A stretch of 64,000 nt of DNA from NCBI GenBank assembly GCA_910585465.1, contig CAJUEW010000005.1, forward strand, positions 85,428 through 149,427, given 5' to 3'. The notes under the pieces are model-generated. The model did no database searches. It had not been told where the DNA came from and saw only the letters and a program-made list of their open reading frames with translations. Both the position numbers and the translations under genes were made by a program. The stretch is from an uncultured Lachnospiraceae bacterium. Lineage in GTDB: Bacteria > Bacillota > Clostridia > Lachnospirales > Lachnospiraceae. Positions 1 through 8,152 of the stretch are shown in pieces; positions within the stretch are counted from its first letter, which is position 1, and every line of letters starts with the position of its first letter.

Positions 1-870
1 ACGGATGCTTCCGATACCGCCAAGTACGACGAATACCAGAATCATGATAGACATGTTGTATCCAAAATTCTTTGGAAGCGCGGTCAGGGTAGACAGATTA
101 TGGGCATACAGCACGCCGGCCGCCCCTGACAGAGCTGCGGAAACACTGAACGCCAGAATCTTATATTTTGTAATATTAATGCCGATAGATTCCGCAGCAA
201 TCCGGTTGTCACGGATCGCCATAATTGCACGGCCTGTTCTGGAATGAACCAGATTAATAACTATAAAAAGAGTAAGCAAAACCAGAATGATTCCAATAGT
301 AAAATTGGAATCTGTAGGGGTTCCTGTAATTCCCTGGGCCCCTTTAATAATAACCACTCCATCCGGCTCCATGCCAAGGGACATGGCATCCTTCATGGAA
401 AAATGAAAGCCATTGCTGTCAAGGCCAAGATATACCACATTTACCAAATTTTTAATAATCTCGCCAAATGCCAGGGTTACGATTGCAAGATAATCTCCCC
501 GCAGGCGAAGCACCGGAATACCGATCAAAACACCGCAGATACCTGCGCAGGCAACTCCTATTAAAAGAGCAATGATAAACCGGACTGTCGGAACGGATAT
601 TATCTCCGCCGTACATTTAGAAAAAACCGCACCGGCAAAAGCGCCTACACACATAAACCCGGCATGGCCAAGACTCAGCTCGCCCAAAATGCCGACCGTC
701 AGATTCAGGGACACAGCCAGAATGACATATACGCAGAGAGGAACCAGAATTCCTTTCATCAGGCTGGACATATGTCCGGTCCGCATAAAAATTTCACAGA
801 AAATATAAGCCAAAATCACGATTCCGTAAGTGATCAGGTTGCTTTTTGTATTTTTTGATAATTTTTTCAT
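1..870 (-). CDS. livM: Branched-chain amino acid ABC transporter permease LivM (partial)
   Basis: Inner-membrane permease of a Leu/Ile/Val importer, forming the translocation pore with LivH. The frame is open from an ATG at 870 to the window edge (290 codons), so the C-terminus is missing. The translation has several hydrophobic segments and LivM-type stretches such as GELSLGHAGFM, LRLRGDYLAIVTLAFGEI and GRAIMAIRDNRIAAESIGI. It follows livH by 15 bp with a ribosome-binding site in between, as in standard liv operons. The ATPase genes livG and livF would be expected just left of the window. The family call is firm; the exact substrate among branched-chain amino acids is inferred. Confidence 0.93.
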   Translation of the reverse strand, partial: MKKLSKNTKSNLITYGIVILAYIFCEIFMRTGHMSSLMKGILVPLCVYVILAVSLNLTVGILGELSLGHAGFMCVGAFAGAVFSKCTAEIISVPTVRFIIALLIGVACAGICGVLIGIPVLRLRGDYLAIVTLAFGEIIKNLVNVVYLGLDSNGFHFSMKDAMSLGMEPDGVVIIKGAQGITGTPTDSNFTIGIILVLLTLFIVINLVHSRTGRAIMAIRDNRIAAESIGINITKYKILAFSVSAALSGAAGVLYAHNLSTLTALPKNFGYNMSIMILVFVVLGGIGSIR

Positions 871-885
871 CTCCTCAACCTCCAC

Positions 886-1767
886 TTATACTTTTTCCTG
901 AATCTGCTTTCCGAGAATGCCTGTGGGTTTCACTACAAGCACCACAATCAGCACTGCAAATACAATTGCATCTGCCAGCTGGGAGGAAATATATGCTTTG
1001 CCGAGAATTTCTATAATTCCAAGCAGCACGCCTCCGATAAATGCGCCAGGTATAGAACCGATCCCACCGAATACTGCTGCCACAAACGCTTTAATACCAG
1101 GCATAGCTCCCGTGTATGGTGTCAGAGACGGATAGGCAGAACACAAAAGCACGCCTGCCACAGCCGCCAGGGCAGAACCAATTGCAAAAGTCAGCGCAAT
1201 CGTCCCATTGACATTGATTCCCATAAGCTGGGCAGCACCGTCATCCTCCGACACCGCCAGCATAGCATGCCCTGCCTTGGAATATTTCATAAAAGCCATC
1301 AGACAGATCATAATCGCAACGCAGGCCGCCACCGTTATAATGGTTTCACCCGAAATGTTCAGTTGTCCATCCGCAAACTGCAGAGGCTTCATCTTCACAA
1401 CAGAAGAAAACGATTTGGTATTGGCACCAAAAATCAACAATGCAATATTCTGCAGAAAATAACTCGCTCCGATTGCAGTAATCAGAACTGCCAGCTTGGA
1501 TGCATGGCGCAGCGGCTTATAAGCGATTCGTTCAATCGCCATTCCAAGCAGTGTACAGGCAGCCACAGAGATCAGGACGGATACCGGAATCGGAAGTCCC
1601 ATGCTGTTAATCGCCACAAAAGCCACGTAGCTTCCAATCATAATAACGTCGCCATGGGCAAAGTTCAGCATCTTCGCAATACCGTATACCATCGTATATC
1701 CCAGCGCAATAATTGCATATACACTGCCAAGGCTGATGCCGTTCAACAGATAGGATACGAAACTCAT
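886..1767 (-). CDS. livH: Branched-chain amino acid ABC transporter permease LivH
   Basis: 293-residue polytopic permease and partner of LivM in the same importer. It has about eight hydrophobic segments and LivH-type motifs: GISLGSVYAIIALGYTMVYGIAKMLNFAHGD near the N-terminus (in pieces) and GGIGSIPGAFIGGVLLG near the C-terminus. Length is normal for the family. The start at 1767 has a GGAG ribosome-binding site. The gene is separated from livJ by an intrinsic terminator and has its own promoter-like site at 1842-1870, so the permeases are probably expressed at a different level from the binding protein. Confidence 0.95.
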   Translation of the reverse strand: MSFVSYLLNGISLGSVYAIIALGYTMVYGIAKMLNFAHGDVIMIGSYVAFVAINSMGLPIPVSVLISVAACTLLGMAIERIAYKPLRHASKLAVLITAIGASYFLQNIALLIFGANTKSFSSVVKMKPLQFADGQLNISGETIITVAACVAIMICLMAFMKYSKAGHAMLAVSEDDGAAQLMGINVNGTIALTFAIGSALAAVAGVLLCSAYPSLTPYTGAMPGIKAFVAAVFGGIGSIPGAFIGGVLLGIIEILGKAYISSQLADAIVFAVLIVVLVVKPTGILGKQIQEKV

Positions 1768-1812
1768 CTTACTTCAACTCCTCTTTCTTTCATTGTATAA
1801 AAGGTCTGCACC

Positions 1813-1832
1813 GGACGGAAATTCGACCGTCC
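1813..1832 (-). promoter_or_regulatory. Leader hairpin upstream of livH
   Basis: A 6-bp inverted repeat (GGACGG/CCGTCC, 8-nt loop) lies in the 5' untranslated region of livH, between the promoter-like site at 1842-1870 and the start codon. No U-run follows, so it is not a terminator. It may stabilise the mRNA or bind a regulator. Function is unknown. Confidence 0.35.
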
Positions 1833-1841
1833 TATCCGCAC

Positions 1842-1870
1842 AGTATAACATAAAATATATATCAACACAA
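1842..1870 (-). promoter_or_regulatory. Promoter-like site for livH-livM
   Basis: On the minus strand, TTGTGT and TATACT are separated by 17 bp, downstream of the livJ terminator and upstream of livH. The -10 is close to consensus and the -35 is weak. Confidence 0.45.
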
Positions 1871-1935
1871 GCCGACAATTTCTTGAGTTTTTGCATTTTT
1901 ATAACAATAATCAAAAGTTCCAGCCGTCAAAGGCA

Positions 1936-1976
1936 GCAAAAAACAAGAAAGGGGCATTCCTGTCCGGAACGCCCCT
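1936..1976 (-). terminator. Intrinsic terminator after livJ
   Basis: A GC-rich hairpin (arms 1951-1960 and 1966-1975, 5-nt loop) is followed on the minus strand by a T-rich tract at 1936-1947. It lies 45 bp beyond the livJ stop and separates livJ from livH and livM. Confidence 0.85.
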
Positions 1977-2020
1977 GTTCTTTCATTCTAATATCATAAT
2001 TGCCTGTACTGCCGTCTAAA

Positions 2021-3268
2021 TTACTGTGCTGCATAAGCGCCGTCGGTGATAACAACAGCCTTCGGTGATTTGCTCGGCTCTCCGTCCTCAGACCATGTAA
2101 TACCTGTGCCGGTCAGGCCGTCAACCGTAATCTGGGTCATAGCAACTTTCATCGCCTCACACATATCGGATACGCTCATATCAGCAGTAACTCCTGCCTG
2201 CTCTGCGGCCGCCTTGATAATATAAATTGCGTCATAAGCGTCTGCTGCGAACTGATTCGGAATCTCACCATAAGCCTCCTGATAAGCAGTTACAAAGCTC
2301 TTGGTAGCCTCATCATCAGCGTCCGCTGCAAACGGAGTAAGGAGCATAACGCCCTCAGCCAGTGCAGTGTCAAAGTTGTCAACTGCCAGAATACCATCCA
2401 GGCCGTCACATCCGAAGAAAATCGGTTCAAAGCCCATACCGTTTGCCTGGGTCAGGATAATGGAAGCCTCTGTATAGTAGATCGGAAGGAACACCAGCTC
2501 TGCTGCTGCTTCCTTTGCCTTCTGAAGCTGTACTGAGAAATCCGTCTTGCTGTCAGCAGTAAATGCCTCTGCAGCTACAATTTCAATTCCCTGGTTTGCT
2601 GCCTCTGCGGAAAACTTTTCGTAGATGCCCGTAGAGTACACATCGGAGCTGTCGTAAATCACTGCCACTTTGGTAGCAATTCCGTTTTCACCGATATACT
2701 GTGCAGATGCCGCTCCCTGGTTCGGGTCAGAGAAGCATACACGGAATGCATTTGGCTGTGCAATACTCTCAACAGCAGACCCGGACGGAGTCAGATGAAA
2801 CATATTGTCCTCCGCACTCTTTGCAACAACTGCAGTACATGGAGTGGAGGTTACGGTACCCATCAGCACCTGCATACCCCAGTCCTTTAAAGTATTGTAT
2901 GCATTTACAGATTTCTCTGCGTCATGCTCATCATCCTCAAACTGGAACTCTACCTGCATGCCGTTGATTCCGCCGGCTGCATTGATTTCATCAACTGCAA
3001 GATTTGCTGCATTCATAACAGCCATCCCATACACAGCAGCGCCTCCGGTGATCGGTCCGATGCCGCCGATTTTCAGAACGCCGCCCTCTGCAGCGGTTCC
3101 GGTGCCTTCAGTATCTTCAGCTCCTTCACTGTCTGTTTCAGCGCCTTCGGTTGTCTCTGCCGCTTCTCCTGTTGTAGTCTCTTCGGTATCTGCCGGTGCC
3201 TTAGAGCCGCATGCTGCCACAGAAAAAGCAAGTATTGTTGCCATAGCAAGACTAAGTAACTTTTTCAT
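2021..3268 (-). CDS. livJ: Branched-chain amino acid ABC transporter substrate-binding lipoprotein (LivJ type)
   Basis: 415-residue extracytoplasmic binding protein that delivers ligand to LivH/LivM. A signal peptide ends in a lipobox (FSVAAC, Cys20). A Thr/Glu-rich linker (about residues 25-62) precedes a type I periplasmic-binding fold containing IGGIGPITGGAAVYG, the conserved ligand-pocket region of the family, and the EINAAGGINGM and YDAIYIIKAAAE stretches typical of amino-acid binding members. It is the first gene of the liv region and has a strong promoter and an AGGAGG site. The precise ligand cannot be read from sequence; branched-chain amino acids are inferred from context. Confidence 0.93.
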   Translation of the reverse strand: MKKLLSLAMATILAFSVAACGSKAPADTEETTTGEAAETTEGAETDSEGAEDTEGTGTAAEGGVLKIGGIGPITGGAAVYGMAVMNAANLAVDEINAAGGINGMQVEFQFEDDEHDAEKSVNAYNTLKDWGMQVLMGTVTSTPCTAVVAKSAEDNMFHLTPSGSAVESIAQPNAFRVCFSDPNQGAASAQYIGENGIATKVAVIYDSSDVYSTGIYEKFSAEAANQGIEIVAAEAFTADSKTDFSVQLQKAKEAAAELVFLPIYYTEASIILTQANGMGFEPIFFGCDGLDGILAVDNFDTALAEGVMLLTPFAADADDEATKSFVTAYQEAYGEIPNQFAADAYDAIYIIKAAAEQAGVTADMSVSDMCEAMKVAMTQITVDGLTGTGITWSEDGEPSKSPKAVVITDGAYAAQ

Positions 3269-3287
3269 AATTCTTTCCTCCTACAAA

Positions 3288-3329
3288 TATATAAAATAAA
3301 TATCCGATACAGAAACCTGCATCGGATAT
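3288..3329 (-). terminator. Terminator of the NlpC/P60 gene, overlapping the livJ start region
   Basis: A 9-bp hairpin (ATATCCGAT/ATCGGATAT, arms 3300-3308 and 3321-3329) is followed on the minus strand by a U-rich tract. It abuts the -10 of the livJ promoter (3331-3336), so only transcripts reading through from the hydrolase gene contain the whole hairpin. Confidence 0.6.
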
Positions 3330-3330
3330 C

Positions 3331-3359
3331 ATGATAAACATTGAATTTTCATTTGTCAA
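3331..3359 (-). promoter_or_regulatory. Strong promoter for livJ
   Basis: On the minus strand TTGACA (3354-3359) and TATCAT (3331-3336) are 17 bp apart. The first transcribed base is expected near 3324, giving a leader of about 55 nt. Confidence 0.8.
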
Positions 3360-3404
3360 TTCATTTTTAGAGTTTTTATAATTTTTATAGAATTTTGGCT
3401 TCTT

Positions 3405-4694
3405 CTACCAATATCTCCGGATACACAGAACACTGCGGTAATACATATTGCTCACCTTAATGCCTGTGCTCGGCGTACTGGCATGCACAATCTGATTATT
3501 TCCTATGTAAATTCCCACATGTCCCGGATAACACACCACATCTCCGGGCTGTTTTTCAGAATCGCCGACTGCACGTCCTCCTCCCGCCAGACCGCCGGAG
3601 CTTCTGGGCGTGGAAATTCCAAAGTGTGCATGTACCAGACTGACAAATCCGGAGCAGTCTGTCCCCCCCGTCAGGCTGTTTCCCCCCAGTACATAGGGAC
3701 AGCCCACAAAATTCAGTCCATAGGAGGCAATCGCTGAACCGCTTCCGCCGCCGGAAGATGAGCCTCCTCCGCCGGAGCCTGAAGAAGAACCACCGCCGGA
3801 AGAACTGCCTTTCGAGGACCCTCCCTCGGCTCCGCCCACCCCCATTGCTCCGTTCCCTTCCGGAGTGGAAGCTGTGGAAGAAGTCCCTGCAGAAGAAGTA
3901 TCCGAAGATTTGCTGCCTGAGGCCGCCTTGGCTTTTTGGGCAGCCGCCTCTTTCGCTGCTTTAGCTCTGGCCGCTTCCTCCTGCAGCTTTTTAATCTGCG
4001 CATTTTGTTCCTTAATCTTCCTCTGATACTCACTGGCTTTAGACCTGGCCGCATTTAGCTGGTTGTTGAAATCCGAAATCTCGTTTTGCTTTCTTGCAAT
4101 CATAGACTGAAGATTTGCCTTCTCCTGCTCCATCTGCTCCTGAAGTATCAAAAGCTCCTCTTTTTCCTCCTCAAGCCGCTTCTGAAGCTCGATGACTGCC
4201 TGCTTTACCGCCTTATACTCATCCAGAAGCCTCCTGTCATATTCCTGAAGCTCTTCTGCATAGTCTACTTTATTGACAAGATCCGCCACGCTTTCCGATG
4301 TCAGAAGCAGCTCCATATATCCCACATTCCCTGATTCATACAGATACTGAATCCGAAGCTTCATGGACTCATACTGCCTCTCCTCCGTGGCCTTGGCTTC
4401 TTCATAGGCTGCCTGAGCCTCCTGAATCTCCACCTCTTTATCTGCCAGATCGCTTTCCAGTATTTCAATATTCAAAAGAGTGTCCACCAGCTCGTCATTC
4501 AAACCGCTCAATTCGCTGCTCAGTGCACTTTTCTGGCTCTCCAGACTGCTGATCCTGGACTGTATGTTCTGTAATTCTCTCTCATTCTGCGCTTTCTGGC
4601 TCTGAATACTATTGATTGTCGCAGATACCGTTGTCATGCCGGTAATCCATACGACAGCCGCCAAAAGAACGCACCACGTTCTTTTTAACCTCAT
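3405..4694 (-). CDS. Secreted peptidoglycan hydrolase with coiled coil and NlpC/P60 domain
   Basis: 429-residue secreted endopeptidase expected to cut stem peptides of peptidoglycan during growth or division. A signal peptide (about 1-26) is followed by a long heptad-rich coiled coil (about 28-250) of the CwlO/PcsB type, a Ser/Gly-rich linker (about 260-320), and a C-terminal NlpC/P60 domain. Catalytic residues are visible: Cys347 in DCSGF, His392 in GHVGIYIG and a polar partner, probably His404. PcsB/CwlO coiled coils are known to dock on FtsEX, but no ftsEX is in this window. It is probably monocistronic, with its own promoter at 4714-4742. Confidence 0.92.
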   Translation of the reverse strand: MRLKRTWCVLLAAVVWITGMTTVSATINSIQSQKAQNERELQNIQSRISSLESQKSALSSELSGLNDELVDTLLNIEILESDLADKEVEIQEAQAAYEEAKATEERQYESMKLRIQYLYESGNVGYMELLLTSESVADLVNKVDYAEELQEYDRRLLDEYKAVKQAVIELQKRLEEEKEELLILQEQMEQEKANLQSMIARKQNEISDFNNQLNAARSKASEYQRKIKEQNAQIKKLQEEAARAKAAKEAAAQKAKAASGSKSSDTSSAGTSSTASTPEGNGAMGVGGAEGGSSKGSSSGGGSSSGSGGGGSSSGGGSGSAIASYGLNFVGCPYVLGGNSLTGGTDCSGFVSLVHAHFGISTPRSSGGLAGGGRAVGDSEKQPGDVVCYPGHVGIYIGNNQIVHASTPSTGIKVSNMYYRSVLCIRRYW

Positions 4695-4713
4695 CCGTAT
4701 AACCTCCGGTTAC

Positions 4714-4742
4714 AGAATATCACAGAACATTCTTGTTTTCAA
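4714..4742 (-). promoter_or_regulatory. Promoter for the NlpC/P60 hydrolase
   Basis: TTGAAA (4737-4742) and TATTCT (4714-4719) lie 17 bp apart on the minus strand, just upstream of the hydrolase start codon. Confidence 0.65.
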
Positions 4743-4847
4743 CTAGTTATTCGCCCTGAGCTTCCACAAAATATAATCCTTGAGGGTTAAAACTCCCCCG
4801 CAGAGGGCGGGGAAAAAAAGTACGCATAAACTCAGGCTGAGCAAATA

Positions 4848-4876
4848 TTGATTTTCATTCATATGTCCGATATAAT
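4848..4876 (+). promoter_or_regulatory. Promoter for the ArsR-family regulator
   Basis: TTGATT (4848-4853) and a consensus TATAAT (4871-4876) are separated by 17 bp, 31 bp upstream of the start codon at 4908. The spacer is AT-rich and could hold an ArsR operator, but no clean 12-2-12 repeat was found. Confidence 0.75.
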
Positions 4877-4907
4877 AAAGGGAATAAGAAAGAAGGCAGG
4901 AACAACT

Positions 4908-5210
4908 ATGAACCAGAATATACACATGCCCGCGGAGGAAGAGATTTATTATCTTTCTGAATTTTATAAGGTTTTCGGTGATTCCACCAGAATCAAAATT
5001 TTATATATACTGCTGGAGCAGGAACTATGTGTGAACGACATCGCTCAGGCCCTGTCTATGACTCCCAGCTCCATTTCCCATCAGCTCCGTATATTAAAAC
5101 AACACCGTCTGGTCAAATTCCGCAGAGACGGCAAGACCATCTATTACTCTCTTGCGGATCACCATGTGGAAAATATTCTGAGCCAGGGCCTGGAGCATAT
5201 TGAAGAATAA
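4908..5210 (+). CDS. ArsR/SmtB-family metal-sensing repressor
   Basis: 100-residue winged-helix repressor. The start at 4908 is chosen because AAGGCAGG precedes it at normal spacing. The recognition helix region MTPSSISHQLRILKQ (about 51-65) is typical. The C-terminal helix carries D84-x-H86-x10-H97-x2-E100, the complete alpha-5 zinc/cobalt site known from SmtB, CzrA and NmtR. The alpha-3 box that is ELCVCD in arsenic and cadmium sensors reads ELCVND, with one Cys (41), so a Zn/Co sensor is favoured. There is no efflux pump beside it; the next gene is convergent. The target is unknown. Confidence 0.88.
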   Translation: MNQNIHMPAEEEIYYLSEFYKVFGDSTRIKILYILLEQELCVNDIAQALSMTPSSISHQLRILKQHRLVKFRRDGKTIYYSLADHHVENILSQGLEHIEE

Positions 5211-5216
5211 ACATTC

Positions 5217-6257
5217 TTATCTGTAGGAAACCTCTGTATCATCCTGAGCGACAATCAGAATCTGCGTCACATCCTGTCCGGAAAGCCACTCTGTCACATC
5301 CGCCCTGAAATATCTGGGGTCAATCACTGTGATTCTTCCATAATGGAACAGCAGAAAAGGAACAAAATTATTGGCAAAGGAATCCTTCAGCACCGCCAGA
5401 TGACCGCCCTCCATTCCCGTCGTAATCTGTACAACCGCATGGTTTCCGTCTAAAAAGAAACGGTAGGCATCTTCTGTAGATAAATACTGCTCCTGGTACA
5501 TTCCTCTCACACTGGATTCTCCCAAATCATAGACCACATCACATACTATGCCAGAATCATAAAAATCCATTCGATCGGCCTGAGGGGCATAATGAAGCCT
5601 TCCGTAATGTGTTCCCAGAAAGTCCTTTTTAAGTGTCTGTTTCCGGAAATTATGCAGGGGCGTGGGAACCAGTCCCTGCTCCTTCGCCCACGCCTCATAG
5701 GCGTAATAAGCTCCCAGCATTGTCCAATGGTGATCTGTTCTGAAAAAAATATATTCCTGTCTGTGTTCCCTCAGCTTCCGCCAAATCCGATCCTCCTCCA
5801 CAGCCTCAAAACAAAGTATGGAGGGCATTTTTTCCTGCAGAACCGCTCCTGCATTGGGAACATGAATCCGGCTGACCTTCCTTTCTCCAAATTGTTCTTT
5901 CATAAGAAGCTCCAGCTCATCCCAGTGGGCTGTTTCGGTGCTTTCGGCAAACAAATAGCCGTCCTTTCCAAGATAAATCCCGTCTATCTCCTTCTTTCCA
6001 AGCAAAATTTCGCATTGTGTCTTTGCATGAACCCACCTGTCCCTCCCGGGAAACTGATCCAGCAGCCATTCCTCATACGCACTTCCATAGCTCCCGTTCA
6101 TAACAGAAGACCATTTTGCCGTAGGCTTCTGGGCCAGTATTCTTTTTTCCCATTCTGAATAAAATCTGTCCTCTGTAAAACAATCCGCGGCCCAAAATCC
6201 GCATAAAATACAAAAGAACAACAGACAGACTACTGCTTTTTTATTGTTTTTTCTCAT
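5217..6257 (-). CDS. DHHW family protein (AlgJ/AlgX-like, O-acetylation accessory)
   Basis: 346-residue protein with one N-terminal membrane anchor (about 8-26) and an extracytoplasmic SGNH-like domain. It carries the name-giving TDHHWT motif (DHHW at 175-178) and a KDSFANNF block (about 291-298) that probably supplies the active-site Ser. Related AlgJ/AlgX/PatB-type proteins take acetyl groups passed through the membrane by an MBOAT partner and move them to a polysaccharide. It is the last gene of an operon, 2 bp after the MBOAT gene. The polymer modified is unknown; no glycan synthesis genes are adjacent. Confidence 0.85.
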   Translation of the reverse strand: MRKNNKKAVVCLLFFCILCGFWAADCFTEDRFYSEWEKRILAQKPTAKWSSVMNGSYGSAYEEWLLDQFPGRDRWVHAKTQCEILLGKKEIDGIYLGKDGYLFAESTETAHWDELELLMKEQFGERKVSRIHVPNAGAVLQEKMPSILCFEAVEEDRIWRKLREHRQEYIFFRTDHHWTMLGAYYAYEAWAKEQGLVPTPLHNFRKQTLKKDFLGTHYGRLHYAPQADRMDFYDSGIVCDVVYDLGESSVRGMYQEQYLSTEDAYRFFLDGNHAVVQITTGMEGGHLAVLKDSFANNFVPFLLFHYGRITVIDPRYFRADVTEWLSGQDVTQILIVAQDDTEVSYR

Positions 6258-6259
6258 AA

Positions 6260-7576
6260 TTAAAACCTGAAATATAAAAAGGGATTATATGCTGCATCCA
6301 CAAGGTAGGCTATAGACAGAAAAAATACGGCAATTCTGACAGGCAATTTTTCAACTGCTTTTTTTCCAAAGCCAACTGCACCGAAAATCCCAAGCAAAAG
6401 CAAAAGCCCATAGTTGGAAACAATCCATGCCGTGCCTCCATTCATAAAACTGCCCGACCCGCCGGCCAGCATAAATATCCACCGGATTCCTGCCCGTAAA
6501 TCCTCCAGGGCAAATATGGTCATCCCCGCCAGAACCGCACCCATCGTATACAGGTGGCCAACCACCGGAAATTTTTTCAGCCATACCAGCAAAAAACATT
6601 TTTCCAGCAACAAAAGAAATCCAAAATACAATCCCCATACCAAAAAATTCCACCCTTTTCCATGCCAGATTCCGGTCAGCGCCCATACAATCAGTATGTT
6701 TCGCATCTGGACCGCAAGGCCCCGTCTGTTTCCTCCGAGCGGAATATAGACATACTCCCGAAACCATTGCCCCAATGATATATGCCATCTTCTCCAGAAT
6801 TCGGTAATACTTCCGGAACGGTATGGATAGTCAAAGTTTTCTTTCAGATGAAATCCCAGCATCTGCGCAAGTCCGATGGCCATATCCGAATAGCCCGAGA
6901 AATCAAAATAAAGCTGCAGCGCATAGGCCAGACTTCCGATCCATGCCGTCAAGACGCTCATCTGCTCCATAGGAAGCCCCTGTATCTGTTCCCACAAAAG
7001 CCCTGTCTGGTTCGCCAGCAGAACCTTTTTACCCAGTCCGATGCAGAATCTTCCGATTCCTTCATATCCGTCCTCCCATGTCTGTCTGCGCCTGTTCAGC
7101 TCCTCTTCCACATCCGCATACCGGACAATAGGGCCTGCGATAAGCTGGGGAAACATGGCCACATAAGCTCCAAAGGTGATTAAATTCTTCTGGGCAGGTA
7201 CCTCCCTGCGGTAGACATCAATGGTATAGGACATAGTCTGGAAGGTGTAAAAGGAAATACCGATGGGAAGGGGAAAAATACCTGCGTACTTAAAAATGCC
7301 CAAAAGAGACAGATTGACAAGGACGGACTCTGTAAGCACCGCCCTTGCCATATATGTTTTTCCGTTGCAAAATGCATATTCAAGCAGCCTGCCGTTGCCA
7401 TAATCCAGGAAGGTAGAAAAAAGCATTATTCCTATATAGACCGGCTCTCCCCATGCATAGAAAATCAAGCTTCCGAGAAAAAGCACCAAATTCTGATACT
7501 TTTCCGGCGATAGCGTATAAAACACCAAAAATGCCGGAAGAAACCGGAAAATAAATAAAAGGCTGCTGAATACCAT
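6260..7576 (-). CDS. MBOAT family membrane-bound O-acyltransferase (AlgI-like)
   Basis: 438-residue polytopic membrane protein that probably carries acyl groups across the membrane to its DHHW partner. AlgI/DltB-family hallmarks are visible: FPQLIAGPIVRY (about 142-153), QLYFDFSGYSDMAIG (about 221-235), WRRWHISLGQWFREYVYIPLGG (in pieces, 261-282) and the WHG active-site segment (304-306) in TGIWHGKGWNF. Length and topology are normal. It lies between the DUF4358 lipoprotein (3-bp gap) and the DHHW gene (2-bp gap), so the three are almost certainly one functional unit. Confidence 0.93.
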   Translation of the reverse strand: MVFSSLLFIFRFLPAFLVFYTLSPEKYQNLVLFLGSLIFYAWGEPVYIGIMLFSTFLDYGNGRLLEYAFCNGKTYMARAVLTESVLVNLSLLGIFKYAGIFPLPIGISFYTFQTMSYTIDVYRREVPAQKNLITFGAYVAMFPQLIAGPIVRYADVEEELNRRRQTWEDGYEGIGRFCIGLGKKVLLANQTGLLWEQIQGLPMEQMSVLTAWIGSLAYALQLYFDFSGYSDMAIGLAQMLGFHLKENFDYPYRSGSITEFWRRWHISLGQWFREYVYIPLGGNRRGLAVQMRNILIVWALTGIWHGKGWNFLVWGLYFGFLLLLEKCFLLVWLKKFPVVGHLYTMGAVLAGMTIFALEDLRAGIRWIFMLAGGSGSFMNGGTAWIVSNYGLLLLLGIFGAVGFGKKAVEKLPVRIAVFFLSIAYLVDAAYNPFLYFRF

Positions 7577-7579
7577 TGC

Positions 7580-8128
7580 TTACTTTACCAATTCCCTTTC
7601 AACCACCGCCAGGGCCTGTTCATTCATCGCTCTGCAGGCCTCAACTGCTTTTTCCTCATCTTCCTCCAGCCCGTCAAGAGAGCCTCCTAATTGTACAAAA
7701 CACACATAATCTCCATAGGTCCGGATCATAGACGACTGAATCTTAGGTATATTTATCGGATACTGAAGAGAATCCTGTATCATTGCTTCTCTGTAAGTAT
7801 TAAATGCATTCTCCACATCCTCCCGATGTTCTTCCTCTGATTTTACGATAATCAAAGAATCTACATTTGCAGAAATCATCGGAGTCTGTCCATAAAAATC
7901 TTCATACATCTGCTCCGATATGCCATACCAGTCATCCAGGAATTCCGGAGAGAGCTCTTGATCGGGCCAATAATCATCCCCCAGTTCCTCTGCCACAGCT
8001 TCTGCCAGGTCTTTTGCAGGCACATCGTTCCTCCAGCTCTGCCCGCCGGTCCCGGACTGAGAGTCTCCGGCTTTACACCCTGTTGTCAGCAGCATTACCG
8101 CTATTCCCGCCAATATCCCTTTCTTCAT
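7580..8128 (-). CDS. DUF4358 lipoprotein
   Basis: 182-residue secreted lipoprotein. Start at 8128 is preferred over the upstream in-frame codons because GAGGTGAT sits 5 bp before it. The signal peptide ends in a lipobox (LLTTGC). The rest matches the DUF4358 pattern: an early acidic region with WPDQELSPEFLDDWYG, a central EEHREDVENAFNTYRE helix and YGDYVCFVQLGG near the end. DUF4358 genes are often found next to MBOAT/DHHW pairs in clostridia, as here. A scaffold or regulator role at the cell surface is inference; no catalytic motif is evident. Confidence 0.75.
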   Translation of the reverse strand: MKKGILAGIAVMLLTTGCKAGDSQSGTGGQSWRNDVPAKDLAEAVAEELGDDYWPDQELSPEFLDDWYGISEQMYEDFYGQTPMISANVDSLIIVKSEEEHREDVENAFNTYREAMIQDSLQYPINIPKIQSSMIRTYGDYVCFVQLGGSLDGLEEDEEKAVEACRAMNEQALAVVERELVK

Positions 8129-8152
8129 ACGCATCACCTCATTTGTAGTGTA

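Noticed and set aside
4795..4812. CCCCGC/GCGGGG hairpin near the ArsR promoter
   Set aside because: It is short, sits upstream of promoters on both strands and has no transcript to end; kept out of the feature list.
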